This document shows positions 23,895 through 33,632 of a DNA stretch of 64,000 bases, piece by piece (positions within the stretch are counted from its first letter, which is position 1; each line of letters starts with the position of its first letter). The position numbers and the translations under genes are program-made. Under the pieces are notes generated by a model that saw only the letters and a program-made list of their open reading frames with translations, did no database searches and was not told where the DNA came from. The DNA comes from Lysobacter alkalisoli (GTDB taxonomy: Bacteria; Pseudomonadota; Gammaproteobacteria; Xanthomonadales; Xanthomonadaceae): NCBI RefSeq assembly GCF_006547045.1, contig NZ_CP041242.1, positions 230,001-294,000 on the forward strand. Direction: 5' to 3'.

Positions 23895-24294
23895 CTGGAC
23901 CACTGGACGGCCGGGAAAGCCCGTTAGTGTAGGGCCTTGCGCCGGATCGCACCCGTACGGGTGCGACTTGTCGCGGAGTACGCGCGTCGACAGACGACGA
24001 GCCGCATTGTGGGGTCTGGCGAGGAACTGCAAGGATCGGGCTAAACCCGAGCGTTTTCAGTTGCTTGCCGGCCCATCCGCGTGCCCGTCCGGTGCGGGCA
24101 GCTTGTCGCAGAGCCCCCCGCTCGCTACCATTTCCCGGTTTTTCCGTAGCGCCGGACGCGGCGTGATGGGCCCCCGCATGGCGGGATGGGCTCGCCAGCC
24201 ACCTGTAATCGGACCGACTTCCGCGCGGCTTGCCCCTGGCACGCATGCGCGAACCGGGCCGGGCCGGGCAGCCCGCGGAGCAACCCATACACCA
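23895..24294. other. Divergent intergenic region, putA / cox operon
   Basis: 400 bp that must contain both promoters. A small hairpin CGGGCT/AACCCG followed by AGCGTTTT lies near 24038. I see no other structured element, no tRNA and no credible small gene. Confidence 0.5.
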
Positions 24295-25276
24295 ATGAAC
24301 GATTCGATTTCTGGGGCTCGAAACTGGATGAAAGCCGGTTGTTTCAAGCAGTGGGCAACAGGCATCGCCGTGATGGCGCTGCCGATGCTTGCACAAGCGC
24401 AGGCGGCGGATCCCAAGCCGTGGCAGCTCAACATGGGCCGTGGCGTGACCCACCTGTCGCAGAATGCCTACGAGGCCCACATGCTGGCGCTGTGGATCTG
24501 CGTCGCCATCGGCATCCTGGTGTTCGGCGCGATGGCGGTGGCGATGGTCCGCTTCCGCCACTCCAAGGGCGCCAAGCCGGATACCGAATTCACCCACAGC
24601 ACCAAGCTCGAGATCCTGTGGACCGTGGTCCCGGTCGCGTTGCTGGTGCTGATGGCGTTCCCGGCCACCAGCAAGCTGATCAACATGTACGACACCACCG
24701 AGTCGGAGATGACCGTCAAGGTCACCGGCTTCCAGTGGATGTGGAAGTACGAGTACCTGGGCGAAGGCGTGGAGTTCACCAGCCGCCTGGACCGCCGCAG
24801 CGGAGGCGCTGCGCCAGAACCGCAAGGCGACCCAGGAAGAGTTGTACGCGCATGAGCACTACCTGCTCGACGTCGACAACGTCCTGGTGCTGCCGACCGA
24901 CACCAAGATCCGCTTCGTGATCACCGCCGACGACGTCATCCACGCCTGGTGGGTGCCGGCACTGGGCTGGAAGCAGGACGCGATCCCGGGCATCGTCAAC
25001 GAGGCCTGGACCAAGATCGACGAGCCGGGCATCTACCGCGGCCAGTGCGCCGAGTTGTGCGGCAAGGACCACGGCTTCATGCCGATCGTGGTCAAGGCGG
25101 TGCCGAAGGACGAGTACCAGCAGTGGCTGGCCGCGCAGAAGCCGGCACCCGCTCCGGTTGAAGCCGTGCCTGCAGAAGCCGCGCCTGCCGATGAAGCCGC
25201 ACCGGCCGATGCCGATGCACACGATACCGAAGCCACCGCCGCTGCCGACGTCGCCGACGCGGCAGTCGCCGGCTGA
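24295..25276 (+). pseudogene. coxB: Cytochrome c oxidase subunit II, frameshifted
   Basis: aa3-type oxidase subunit that receives electrons from cytochrome c. It shows a signal peptide (to about 40, AQAQA), two transmembrane helices (MLALWICVAIGILVFGAMAV and LEILWTVVPVALLVLMAFPA), then the periplasmic CuA domain with the binding signature GQCAELCGKDHGFM and the upstream His in IHAWWVPALG. The frame breaks near 24792-24796, where one surplus C separates EYLGEGVEFTSRLD from AEALRQNRKATQEELYAHEH. Both halves are otherwise typical. The Ala/Pro-rich C-terminal tail is longer than usual. It is the first gene of the cox cluster, 59 bp upstream of coxA. Start choice: ATG 24295; ATG 24328 is possible. 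Confidence 0.92.
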
Positions 25277-25335
25277 CCATTCCCTTGCTTTCCGAAAACC
25301 TGGTTTCCGGAAACACGTTCCTTCGAGGTTAGGCC

Positions 25336-26949
25336 ATGGCCGTCACCCAAGTTGATCACCACCACGACGACCACGCCCACAAGCAGGGCTTCATCGAGCG
25401 TTGGTTCTTCTCGACCAACCACAAGGACATCGGAACGCTGTACCTGGTGTTCAGCTTCATCATGTTCATCATCGGCGCGGCGATGAGCGTGGTCATCCGC
25501 ACCGAGCTGGCGCAGCCGGGCCTGCAGCATGTCAGTCCCGAGTTCTTCAACACCATGACCACCATGCATGCGCTGGTCATGATCTTCGGTGGCGTGATGC
25601 CGGCCTTCGTCGGCCTGGCCAACTGGATGATCCCGCTGCAGATCGGCGCGCCGGACATGGCGCTGCCGCGCATGAACAACTGGTCGTTCTGGATCCTGCC
25701 GTTCGCCTTCACCCTGCTGCTGATGACGCTGTTCATGGAAGGCGGCGGCCCGGCCAGCGGCTGGACCCTGTACCCGCCGCTGTCGCTGCAGGGCGGCAAC
25801 AGCGTGGCGTTCGTGATCTTCGCGATCCACATGATGGGCATCAGTTCGATCATGGGCGCGATCAACGTCATCGCCACCATCCTCAACATGCGCGCGCCGG
25901 GCATCGACCTGCTCAAGATGCCGATCTTCTGCTGGACCTGGCTGATCACCGCCTTCCTGCTGATCGCGGTGATGCCGGTGCTCGCCGGTGCGGTCACCAT
26001 GCTGCTGACCGACAAGTTCTTCATGACCTCGTTCTTCAACGCGGCCGGCGGCGGCGATCCGGTGATGTACCAGCACATCTTCTGGTTCTTCGGCCATCCC
26101 GAGGTCTACATCATGATCCTGCCGGCGTTCGGCATCGTGTCGGAGATCATCCCGACCTTCAGCCGCAAGCCGCTGTTCGGCTACCAGGCCATGGTGTATG
26201 CGACCGCGTCGATCGCGTTCCTCTCGTTCATCGTGTGGGCGCACCACATGTTCACCGTCGGCATGCCGCTTGGTGGCGAGATCTACTTCATGTTCGCGAC
26301 CATGCTGATCGCGGTGCCGACCGGGGTGAAGGTGTTCAACTGGGTCACCACCATGTGGCGCGGCTCGATCAGCTTCGAGGCGCCGATGCTGTGGGCCATC
26401 TCGTTCGTGATCCTGTTCACCATCGGCGGTTTCTCGGGGCTGATGCTGGCGATCGTCCCGGCCGACTTCCAGTACCACGACACCTATTTCGTGGTCGCGC
26501 ATTTCCACTACGTGCTGGTGACCGGCGCGCTGTTCGCGATCATCGCCGCGGTCTACTACTGGTGGCCGAAGTGGACCGGCCGCATGTACAACGAGGGCAT
26601 GGCCAAGTTCCACTTCTGGTGGACGATGATCTTCGTCAACCTGCTGTTCTTCCCGCAGCACTTCCTGGGCCTGGCCGGCATGCCGCGCCGCATCCCGGAC
26701 TACAACGTGGTGTTTGCCGACTGGAACCTGATCAGCTCGATCGGCGCGTTCGGCATGTTCGTCACGCCATTCATGATGGGCTTCATCCTGTGGCGCTCGC
26801 TGAAGGCCGGCGCCAGGGCCGAGGCGCGTGCCTGGGGCAGCGCGAAGGGCCTGGAGTGGACCGTGCCGAGCCCGGCCCCGCACCATACCTTCAGCACCCC
26901 GCCGAAGATCAAGGATGGCGACCTCGCCCACGGCGACGTCACGCATTAA
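25336..26949 (+). CDS. coxA: Cytochrome c oxidase subunit I
   Basis: Catalytic subunit of the aa3-type terminal oxidase: reduces O2 to water at the haem a3-CuB centre and pumps protons. The 537-residue length and about twelve transmembrane helices are typical. Diagnostic motifs: HALVMIFGGVMPAFVG (haem a His), WFFGHPEVYIMILPAFG (CuB His-Tyr crosslink), FIVWAHHMFTVGM (two CuB His), and VAHFHYVLVTGALF (haem a3 and a His). The His-rich N-terminus (VDHHHDDHAHKQG) is a local feature. ATG start with GAGGTTAGGCC upstream. Confidence 0.98.
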   Translation: MAVTQVDHHHDDHAHKQGFIERWFFSTNHKDIGTLYLVFSFIMFIIGAAMSVVIRTELAQPGLQHVSPEFFNTMTTMHALVMIFGGVMPAFVGLANWMIPLQIGAPDMALPRMNNWSFWILPFAFTLLLMTLFMEGGGPASGWTLYPPLSLQGGNSVAFVIFAIHMMGISSIMGAINVIATILNMRAPGIDLLKMPIFCWTWLITAFLLIAVMPVLAGAVTMLLTDKFFMTSFFNAAGGGDPVMYQHIFWFFGHPEVYIMILPAFGIVSEIIPTFSRKPLFGYQAMVYATASIAFLSFIVWAHHMFTVGMPLGGEIYFMFATMLIAVPTGVKVFNWVTTMWRGSISFEAPMLWAISFVILFTIGGFSGLMLAIVPADFQYHDTYFVVAHFHYVLVTGALFAIIAAVYYWWPKWTGRMYNEGMAKFHFWWTMIFVNLLFFPQHFLGLAGMPRRIPDYNVVFADWNLISSIGAFGMFVTPFMMGFILWRSLKAGARAEARAWGSAKGLEWTVPSPAPHHTFSTPPKIKDGDLAHGDVTH

Positions 26950-26952
26950 GTT

Positions 26953-27001
26953 TTCGCGAGTCCGTTCGCAAACCCCCGCACATCCGTGTGCGGACCGTTA
27001 A
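26953..27001 (+). repeat. Short hairpin repeat after coxA (copy 2)
   Basis: GCGAGTCCGTTCGC...CCGCACATCCGTGTGCGG matches the rRNA spacer segment at 1078-1123 at roughly four of five positions. The core 26976-26993 is a perfect 7 bp stem (CCGCACA/TGTGCGG). It lies within the cox transcript, between coxA and the small membrane protein gene, and could modulate mRNA stability. It has no T-run and is unlikely to terminate. Confidence 0.5.
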
Positions 27002-27027
27002 CTGAAGAAGGCGCTTCTCCATTCAAC

Positions 27028-27162
27028 ATGGCCGCATCCACTGACCCGCGTAACGACCTCGACGCCCGCCGCAAGGCGGCGCGTCGCACGGCCGTGTGGG
27101 TGGCGCTGATCGCGGTGGGGGTCTACGTGGCGTTCCTGCTCAGCGGGGTGATCGGGCGATGA
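27028..27162 (+). CDS. Small single-pass membrane protein of the cox cluster
   Basis: 44-residue protein, MAASTDPRNDLDARRKAARR followed by one hydrophobic helix (TAVWVALIAVGVYVAFLLSG) and VIGR. Its stop codon overlaps the ctaG start (ATGA), so translation of the two is coupled. A short Arg-rich, single-helix protein at this place is common in proteobacterial cox operons, where it is taken to be an assembly factor of the oxidase. That role is inferred from position and topology. The GAAGAAGG upstream is distant; translation may depend on coxA read-through. Confidence 0.75.
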   Translation: MAASTDPRNDLDARRKAARRTAVWVALIAVGVYVAFLLSGVIGR

Positions 27163-27785
27163 GCGCTTCCGGCTCGACCGGCCGCATGACCGTGATCATG
27201 GTCGGTGTCGGCCTGTGCGCGTTCGCGTTCTCGTTCGCGCTGGTGCCGCTGTACCGGATCGCCTGCGAGAAAGTGTTCGGCATCCGCCTGGAGCGTTCCG
27301 CCGTCGAGGGGCAGGTCGCAGCTCTTCCGGTCGAGGAGCGTTGGGTCACGGTCGAGTTCGACGGCGGCGTCAACTCCAAGCTGCCGTGGTCGTTCAGGCC
27401 CAACCAGACCACGATGCGGGTCCAGGTCGGCCAGCCCTACGACACCACCTACTACGCGCACAACGACAGCGATCGCATCATCGTCGGCAGTGCGGTGCCG
27501 TCGGTGGCGCCGGCGCGGGCCTCGGGCTACTTCAACAAGACAGAGTGCTTCTGCTTCACCGCGCAGACCCTGCATGCCGGCGAGACCCGCGACATGCCGG
27601 TGCGTTTCATCATCGATCCGGCGCTGCCGGCCGATGTCAGCACGGTCACGCTGTCGTACACGTTTTTCAAGAACGACGTTCTTACGGAACGTCTGGCTCT
27701 CTCCAACAATGACGTGCCGACCACGCAGCAGCTGGCAGCCTCCCCCCACGGGAACGCTGCCTCCGCTCCGCGTTCGGCACCCTGA
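27159..27785 (+). CDS. ctaG: Cytochrome c oxidase assembly protein CtaG/Cox11
   Basis: Copper chaperone that delivers copper to the CuB site of subunit I. 208 residues: a short cytoplasmic N-terminus, one transmembrane anchor (MTVIMVGVGLCAFAFSFALV), and the periplasmic Cox11 fold. The copper-binding CFCF motif is visible in FNKTECFCFTAQTL, along with VPSVAPARASGYFNKTECFC and the closing VTLSYTFFK. Start ATG 27159 overlaps the preceding small gene by four bases. It ends 26 bp before coxC. Confidence 0.95.
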   Translation: MSASGSTGRMTVIMVGVGLCAFAFSFALVPLYRIACEKVFGIRLERSAVEGQVAALPVEERWVTVEFDGGVNSKLPWSFRPNQTTMRVQVGQPYDTTYYAHNDSDRIIVGSAVPSVAPARASGYFNKTECFCFTAQTLHAGETRDMPVRFIIDPALPADVSTVTLSYTFFKNDVLTERLALSNNDVPTTQQLAASPHGNAASAPRSAP

Positions 27786-27811
27786 TACAAGCTCTGAACG
27801 GAACCGCCACC

Positions 27812-28690
27812 ATGGCCCAAGCCCACTCGCCAGACGCCAACGTCTACTTCGTCCCGCACAGCAGCCGCTGGCCGTTCCTCGGCTCGATCGCGCTGTTCGT
27901 GACCATGATCGGCCTCGCCAGCTGGATGAACGACGCCGGCTGGGGCGGCCCGGTATTCCTGTTCGGCGCCGCGTTGATGATCGGCGTGCTGTTCGGCTGG
28001 TTCGGCGACGTGATCCGCGAGTCGATCGGCGGCCACTACAACAAGCAGGTCGACACCTCGTTCCGGATGGGCATGGTGTGGTTCATCTTCTCCGAGGTGA
28101 TGTTCTTCGCGGCCTTCTTCGGCGCGCTGTTCTACGCCCGCCAGTTCGCGCTGCCGTGGCTGGGTGGCGAGGGCGACGGGATGATGACCCACAGCCTGCT
28201 GTGGGAGAGTTTCAGCAATGCCTGGCCGACCAGCGGCCCGGGCGCGGTCGGTGGCAGCTTCGAGACCATCCCCGCCTGGGGTCTGCCGTTGCTCAACACC
28301 CTGATCCTGCTGACCTCGGGCGTTACCGTCACCATTGCCCACCATGCGATCAAGGCCAACCACCGTGGCCAGCTGCTGCTGTTCCTGGGCCTGACCGTGC
28401 TGCTGGGCTGCGTGTTCCTGTTCTTCCAGGCCGAAGAGTACATCCACGCCTACAGGGATCTGAACCTGACCCTGGGTTCGGGCATCTACGGCTCGACCTT
28501 CTTCATGTTGACCGGCTTCCACGGCCTGCACGTCACCCTCGGCACGATCATGCTGGCGGTGATCTGGTTCCGTTGCCTGAAGGGTCATTTCAGCAAGGAC
28601 GATCACTTCGCGTTCGAGGCAGTGGCCTGGTACTGGCACTTCGTCGATGTGGTCTGGCTGGGCCTGTTCCTGTTCGTGTACGTGCTGTAA
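27812..28690 (+). CDS. coxC: Cytochrome c oxidase subunit III
   Basis: 292-residue inner-membrane subunit with seven predicted helices; it stabilises subunit I and its proton uptake. Family motifs: VYFVPHSSRWPFLGS at the N-terminus, FRMGMVWFIFSEVMFFAAFF with its conserved membrane Glu, HHAIKANHRGQ, FFQAEEYIHA, TGFHGLHVTLGTIML and WYWHFVDVVWLGLFLFVYVL at the end. It is the last gene on this strand before a strong palindrome at 28768 and an opposing small gene. Confidence 0.97.
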   Translation: MAQAHSPDANVYFVPHSSRWPFLGSIALFVTMIGLASWMNDAGWGGPVFLFGAALMIGVLFGWFGDVIRESIGGHYNKQVDTSFRMGMVWFIFSEVMFFAAFFGALFYARQFALPWLGGEGDGMMTHSLLWESFSNAWPTSGPGAVGGSFETIPAWGLPLLNTLILLTSGVTVTIAHHAIKANHRGQLLLFLGLTVLLGCVFLFFQAEEYIHAYRDLNLTLGSGIYGSTFFMLTGFHGLHVTLGTIMLAVIWFRCLKGHFSKDDHFAFEAVAWYWHFVDVVWLGLFLFVYVL

Positions 28691-28767
28691 GCGGTGAAGC
28701 CCGCCGCCAGCGCGGTCGCGGTCGGGAAAGACTGAGACCAGCCGCTGCGTAAATCGTAGCGATGAAA

Positions 28768-28804
28768 GGTAAAGGGTGAAGCGCCGACGCCTTCACCCTT
28801 TACC
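28768..28804. terminator. Bidirectional terminator after coxC
   Basis: A perfect 13 bp inverted repeat, GGTAAAGGGTGAA / TTCACCCTTTACC, followed by GTTTAAA. It lies between coxC and the convergent DUF2909 gene and can serve both. Confidence 0.75.
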
Positions 28805-28853
28805 GTTTAAAGGCGGGCACGGCGGCCGGTTTCACAGCGTGCGACAGGCCGCT

Positions 28854-29078
28854 TCAGGGATTCCGCCCGACCCCGTGGAACTGGATCCAGCCCATGTAGT
28901 TGGCCAGCACGACCAGCAGGATCAGGGCGATGGACAGGGCGATGCGGCGGGTCAGTGCGTTGACGGTGCGCTTGCTTCCGCCCTTGTCGACGAGCATGTA
29001 GTAGAGGCCGGCACCGAGGTTCCAGAGAATGACGATCAGGAAGGCAATGACCAGCAGGGTCTTCAGTGAGTCGCTCAT
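28854..29078 (-). CDS. Twin transmembrane protein, DUF2909-like
   Basis: 74 residues with two hydrophobic helices (LLVIAFLIVILWNLGAGLYY and IALSIALILLVVLANYMGWI) linked by a basic loop (DKGGSKRTVNALTRR). The size, two-helix layout and position between cox subunit III and SURF1 match the twin-transmembrane family found there in Pseudomonas and relatives. It is the only gene of the cluster on the minus strand. A role in oxidase biogenesis is likely from context but has not been shown. Confidence 0.8.
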   Translation of the reverse strand: MSDSLKTLLVIAFLIVILWNLGAGLYYMLVDKGGSKRTVNALTRRIALSIALILLVVLANYMGWIQFHGVGRNP

Positions 29079-29135
29079 GGTGGCCTCCGGCCTGTGCCTG
29101 GACGGTACAGATAGGCGATTATCGCAGGCCGGGGC

Positions 29136-29888
29136 GTGGCCGTCGCGGGTGCTTGCGTGGTGAGCCGTCGACGCTCCCTGTGGACTGGCTGGACGCTGGC
29201 GCTGCTGGCGATCGTGCTGTTTGCCAACCTTGGCCTATGGCAGTCGCGACGGGCGGTGGAGAAGCAGGCCATGCTCGATGCCGCGAACGCGGTGCTGGAG
29301 CAGCGCAGTCCGCGTGCCTTGGCGATTGCGTCCGATCCGGCACGGGCACATGGGTATGACTGGGCGCAGGGGATGGGCGAATTCGTCGATACGCCAGCCC
29401 TGCTGCTCGACAACCAGCGACATGACGGGCGCGCCGGCGTGCGGGCCTACCGGCTGTTCGCCGACGACGATGGTGGCCTGCTGCTGGTCGACCTGGGCTG
29501 GTTGCCGTTGCCCGGCGACCGCCGGATGCCGGCGGTGCCGCGCGCGGACGGACGCATCGCGGTGCGCGGACTGTTGGCGCCACCGCCTTCGCCGGGGCTG
29601 GCGATTGGCCCGGCCATGGCAAGGACGGCGACCGTCGATGGTGAGGCCTGGCTGCTGACCCGGGTCGAGTTGGCTACGATCGCCGAATCTCTGGCACTGC
29701 AGGCGCCTCCGGCAGCCCGGGTGCTGCGGCTGGATCCGGCATTGCCACTGGGTCATGCGCGCGATCTGGAGTTGTTGCCCAACACGCTGCCGCCGGACAA
29801 GCATCGTGGCTATGCCGTGCAATGGTTCGCGCTGGCACTGGCGGTACTGGCCACCGCGCTGGTGCTGACGTTCCGGCGGTTCAAGTGA
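29136..29888 (+). CDS. SURF1-family oxidase assembly protein
   Basis: Inner membrane factor for haem a insertion into cytochrome oxidase. About 245 residues with the SURF1 layout: an N-terminal helix (GWTLALLAIVLFANLGLWQS) ending in the conserved LGLWQ(x)RR, a periplasmic domain (DNQRHDGRAGVRAYRLF, LLLVDLGWLP), and a C-terminal helix preceded by KHRGYAVQWFALALA. The start is uncertain: GTG 29136 opens the frame, but GTG 29157 or 29160 would remove an odd Ala/Val extension. It is divergent from the DUF2909 gene and first of the SURF1-ctaA-cyoE run. Confidence 0.9.
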   Translation: MAVAGACVVSRRRSLWTGWTLALLAIVLFANLGLWQSRRAVEKQAMLDAANAVLEQRSPRALAIASDPARAHGYDWAQGMGEFVDTPALLLDNQRHDGRAGVRAYRLFADDDGGLLLVDLGWLPLPGDRRMPAVPRADGRIAVRGLLAPPPSPGLAIGPAMARTATVDGEAWLLTRVELATIAESLALQAPPAARVLRLDPALPLGHARDLELLPNTLPPDKHRGYAVQWFALALAVLATALVLTFRRFK

Positions 29889-29932
29889 ATCGACGGTACA
29901 TGCCCGATCAACATGACCAGAAGGTCAAGACG

Positions 29933-30523
29933 ATGAACGACAACACCTCGCTTGGTAGAACCACGTCCGATACCGCCCGCCGCAATCGCAATCGCGTCAT
30001 GCTGGTCGCGATCGCCGCGCTGTTCCTCGGCAGCATGCTGGTGGCCGGCCTGCTGCGCTTCTCGGGCTGGCGTCCGCAGGGCATGCAGAATCATGGCGAG
30101 TTGTTGCAGCCGCCGATCGATACGCGCGATGTGGTTCCACGGATGCTGGACGGCAACGAATATCATTGGCGACCGGTCGAACGGACCTGGCGCATCCTCG
30201 CCGCGCCGCCGGCGCAGTGCGATGACGCATGCCGACAGATCGCGCGCGATGTCGAGGTGGTCTGGGAGCTGTTCGGCAAGGATGCGGACCGGGTCGACGT
30301 GCTGTGGCTGGGCGGATATCCGGATGGCGTGAAGCGTCCGGACAGCCTGGTCGAGATCGCGGCAGACGACGCCCTGCGTGGGCGCCTGCCACAGGCTGAC
30401 GTGACGGCCGGCACCCCGGTCTACGTGCTGGACCCGAACGGCTTCGTGGTTCTGCGTTACGCTCCGGGCTTCGATCCGGCCGGTCTGCGCAAGGACGTGG
30501 CCAGGCTGCTCAAGCTCCGCTGA
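29933..30523 (+). CDS. Membrane-anchored protein of the cox cluster, unknown function
   Basis: 196 residues. A cytoplasmic N-terminus rich in Arg and Asn, one transmembrane helix (VMLVAIAALFLGSMLVAGLL), then a periplasmic domain with CDDACRQIARDVEVVWELFG and YVLDPNGFVVLRYAPGFDP. The last block resembles the C-terminal part of thioredoxin-like SCO proteins. The CDDAC pair could be a redox or metal site, but it is not the SCO CxxxC in its usual place. Its position between SURF1 and ctaA is conserved in many gammaproteobacteria. I chose ATG 29933 because AGAAGG precedes it; ATG 29900 is in frame. Confidence 0.75.
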   Translation: MNDNTSLGRTTSDTARRNRNRVMLVAIAALFLGSMLVAGLLRFSGWRPQGMQNHGELLQPPIDTRDVVPRMLDGNEYHWRPVERTWRILAAPPAQCDDACRQIARDVEVVWELFGKDADRVDVLWLGGYPDGVKRPDSLVEIAADDALRGRLPQADVTAGTPVYVLDPNGFVVLRYAPGFDPAGLRKDVARLLKLR

Positions 30524-30567
30524 GCCGGCAAGGGCAGGATGCGGAAACCCTCATAACCAGAACACTG

Positions 30568-31719
30568 ATGAATACTCCTTTCAAGGCCGCGGCCTTTTCC
30601 AAGCATCTGCACCGCATCGCCTGGCTGGCGGTGGCGCTGACGGCGTGCGTGATCGTGTTCGGCGCCTTCGTTCGCCTGTCCGATGCCGGCCTGAGCTGCC
30701 CCGACTGGCCGACCTGCTATGGCCGCGCGACCTGGCCAGGCGCGCACGTGGAGGCGGCAGACCATGCGGCGAGTGCGATCCGCCCGTTCGAATCCCACAA
30801 GGCCTGGCGCGAGCAGGTCCACCGCCACCTCGCCGCGATCCTCGGCCTGCTGGTGCTCGCGCTGACCCTGCTGGCGGTGCGCAAGCGCCGTCTCGGCATG
30901 ACACAGGTGCTGGCCGCGTCCGGCCTGGTCGCGGCCGCGATCCCGCTCTACATGCACGGCGAGCACGTGACGGCTGCGCTGCTGGCGATCTCTGGCGAGG
31001 CGATCCTGTTGTTCGCTGCGCTGCGCTGGAGCAACAAGGATCTTTCGCGGGTAGCCGCGTTCACGCTCGCGGTGATCATTTTCCAGGCCTTGCTCGGGAT
31101 GTGGACGGTCACCTGGCTGCTCAAGCCGATCGTGGTGATGGGGCATCTGCTTGGTGGCCTGCTCACGTTTTCGCTGCTGTTGTGGATGGCCTGGCGCGCG
31201 ACCGGCGCACCGATCCGCCTGGCCGATGCGCCGCAGTTGCACCGTTGGGTGGTCGTGGCGCTGGTCCTGGTTGGCGTGCAGATCGCGCTGGGCGGCTGGG
31301 TCAGTGCCAACTATGCCGCGCTGGCCTGTGGCAATGATTTTCCAACCTGCGTCGGCCAGTGGTGGCCTGGCACCAACTTCCGCGAAGGCTTCGTGCTCTG
31401 GCGCGGGATCGGCGGCGACTATGAAGGCGGTATCCTCGACGGCGAGTCGCGCATCGCGATCCAGCTCGCGCACCGGATCATGGCCGTGGCCGTGTTCGCC
31501 TGGCTGCTCGCGTGCGCGCTGCGGCTGATGAGGTTGCCGGGCATGCGCGGCTGGGGCGTGTTCGTGCTGGTGGCGCTGCTGCTGCAGGTCGGCCTCGGCA
31601 TCGCCAACGTCAAGCTTGGCCTGCCGCTTTCGGTGGCGGTATTGCACAACGCCGGCGCGGTGCTGCTGCTGTTCGTGCTGGTATCGCTGCTGGCGCGGCT
31701 GAAGGCACCGGAGCACTGA
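30568..31719 (+). CDS. ctaA: Haem A synthase (COX15/CtaA)
   Basis: Oxidises the C8 methyl of haem O to give haem A for the aa3 oxidase. 383 residues with eight membrane helices. Signature segments: [21 protein letters not shown] (with the conserved Cys pair), [13 protein letters not shown] (haem ligand His), [12 protein letters not shown], and [14 protein letters not shown]. The [13 protein letters not shown] loop carries the second Cys region. It lies next to cyoE, which makes its substrate; the genes are two bases apart. Confidence 0.95.
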   Translation: MNTPFKAAAFSKHLHRIAWLAVALTACVIVFGAFVRLSDAGLSCPDWPTCYGRATWPGAHVEAADHAASAIRPFESHKAWREQVHRHLAAILGLLVLALTLLAVRKRRLGMTQVLAASGLVAAAIPLYMHGEHVTAALLAISGEAILLFAALRWSNKDLSRVAAFTLAVIIFQALLGMWTVTWLLKPIVVMGHLLGGLLTFSLLLWMAWRATGAPIRLADAPQLHRWVVVALVLVGVQIALGGWVSANYAALACGNDFPTCVGQWWPGTNFREGFVLWRGIGGDYEGGILDGESRIAIQLAHRIMAVAVFAWLLACALRLMRLPGMRGWGVFVLVALLLQVGLGIANVKLGLPLSVAVLHNAGAVLLLFVLVSLLARLKAPEH

Positions 31720-31721
31720 CG

Positions 31722-32663
31722 GTGGGCGCAGCCGGCCAAGGCTTCGCCATTGTCGCGAAGCAGTACTGGGACCTGACCAAGCCGCGGGTGGTCGCGTTGA
31801 TCGTGTTCACCGCGCTGGTCGGCATGTTCCTCGCCGTGCCCGGTTTGCCACCGCTGCGCGAATCGGTGCTCGGCTTCCTCGGCATCTGGCTGGCGGCGTC
31901 GAGCGCGGCGGCGATCAACCAGCTGCTCGACTCGCGCATCGACGCCAAGATGGCGCGCACCGCGTGGCGGCCGATCGTGGTCGGCCAGATCACCCCGGCC
32001 AGGGCGCTGGTATTCGCGCTGGCGCTGGCGGCATTGTCGATGGCGGTGCTGGTGCTGTGGGTCAACACGATCACCGCGGTGCTGACCTTCGCCTCGCTGA
32101 TCGGCTACGCGATCGTCTACACCGTGTTCCTCAAGCGCGCGACGCCGCAGAACATCGTCATCGGCGGCATCGCCGGCGCGGCGCCGCCGCTGCTGGGCTG
32201 GGCCGCGGTGACCGGCATGCAGGGCGAGTGGGACTGGCCGCATGCCTTGCTGCTGGTGCTGATCATCTTCGTCTGGACGCCGCCGCACTTCTGGGCGCTG
32301 GCGATCTTCCGCCGCGAGGACTACGCGCGCGCGCTGGTGCCGATGCTGCCGGTGACGCATGGCGTCGAATACACCCGCTGGCAGATCCTGTTCTACACCG
32401 TGCTGCTGGTGGTGGTCAGCGTGCTGCCGGTGGTGTTCGGCATGAGCGGGCTGTTCTACCTCGGCGGCGCGTTGGTGCTCGGCCTGGTGTTCCTCGGGTA
32501 CGCCTGGAGGCTGATGGACCCGCCGGACGAGCTCTACGCGATGAAGGTGTTCAACTACTCCATCGTCTACCTGATGGTGCTGTTCGCCTTCCTGCTGGTC
32601 GACCATTGGCTGTTGCCGTGGCTGCGGCCGGCAGCCGGGATCGGAATGCAGCCGGTGGGGTGA
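31722..32663 (+). CDS. cyoE: Protohaem IX farnesyltransferase (haem O synthase)
   Basis: UbiA-superfamily prenyltransferase that adds a farnesyl group to haem B. 313 residues and about nine helices. The first Asp-rich motif appears as [19 protein letters not shown]; family members usually read NxxxDxxxDxxMxRTxxRP. The second conserved region is [21 protein letters not shown], and YTVFLKR is present. I use GTG 31722, two bases after the ctaA stop, with GGAG upstream; the open frame extends further only by overlap with ctaA. Confidence 0.95.
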   Translation: MGAAGQGFAIVAKQYWDLTKPRVVALIVFTALVGMFLAVPGLPPLRESVLGFLGIWLAASSAAAINQLLDSRIDAKMARTAWRPIVVGQITPARALVFALALAALSMAVLVLWVNTITAVLTFASLIGYAIVYTVFLKRATPQNIVIGGIAGAAPPLLGWAAVTGMQGEWDWPHALLLVLIIFVWTPPHFWALAIFRREDYARALVPMLPVTHGVEYTRWQILFYTVLLVVVSVLPVVFGMSGLFYLGGALVLGLVFLGYAWRLMDPPDELYAMKVFNYSIVYLMVLFAFLLVDHWLLPWLRPAAGIGMQPVG

Positions 32664-32697
32664 CCGGGCTGCTCCAGTCGATGCCGGTCATGTGTGG

Positions 32698-33632
32698 TCA
32701 GGACTGGCGCCGCCCATCCCGGGTGCCGACGGTGAGGGCAAAGTAGCTGGCCACGGCCAATGCCAGGGGGGGCGAGGTAGTAGATCGCGCGATAGGCCAA
32801 CAGCGCCGCGAGCAGTTCCGCCTGCGACAGGCGATCTCCCAGCAGGGTCAGGAAGATGACCTCCAGCGCACCCAGTCCGGCCGGAATATGCGTGATGGCG
32901 GCTGCGACGGCGCCGAGCAGGACCACCCCGAGCAGCGTCGGATAGTCGACCTGATAGCGCAGAAGCACGAACAGGATCGCGGCGATCGCCAGCCAGTTCG
33001 GCACCGACAGGGACAGCTGCAGCAGCGCCAGGCGCGGGGAAGGCAGCTCGAACGTATGTCCGCGCAGCTGCCATGTGCGATGGCGCCAGCGGACAGTGGC
33101 CAACAGGTAGGAAACCACCGTCGCCAGCATCGCAAGACCCACGACCAGCCCCACGGTGGCCGTCATTCCGCCTGGCAATGGCGCCAGCCCGGAGACGAGC
33201 AGGGTTCCGGCCAGAACACCATATCCCAGCCAATTTGTGGCAAACACGAACGTGACGATGCGGCTGATGGTGCCGAGCCGAAGGCCGGCATGTGAATACA
33301 GGCGCAGGCGCGCGCCGCCGCCGCCGAGCAGCCCGCCCCAGGTTGAAGCCGAGCGCGTAGCTGGTGAAGCCGACAAGCATCACTTTTGTTTTCGGCAGAT
33401 CGTGCCCGGTGTAGCAACGTGCCGCCAGTTCGTAGCCGCAATACAGCAGGTAGCTGGTCGCTGCCAATGCACTGCACCAGACAAGTGCAGGCCCGCGATA
33501 TGCCGACATGGCGTCTCCGACGGCCGGCCAGTCCACCGACAGCGCATAGCGGGCAAGGAGTGCGACAACCAGAGCCGTGAGCGCCAGCGTGATCCCGTGT
33601 ACGAGGCGATGGCGCAAGCGGCGATTCATCAT
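32698..33632 (-). pseudogene. ybhN: YbhN/UPF0104-type inner membrane protein, frameshifted twice
   Basis: About 310 residues after repair, with seven to eight helices. The fold is that of the lysylphosphatidylglycerol synthase membrane domain, as in E. coli YbhN, which is linked to cardiolipin handling. Three frames must be joined: MMNRRLRHRLVHG...SYALGFNLG, then GGLLGGGGARLRLYSHAG...YRAIYYLAP, then LALAVASYFALTVGTRDGRR ending QS. Each break is one surplus base in a run: CCCC 33336-33339 and seven G 32766-32772. The start overlaps the clsB-type stop codon (ATGATGA). Conserved residues are intact across both joins, so sequencing error is likelier than decay. Confidence 0.82.
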
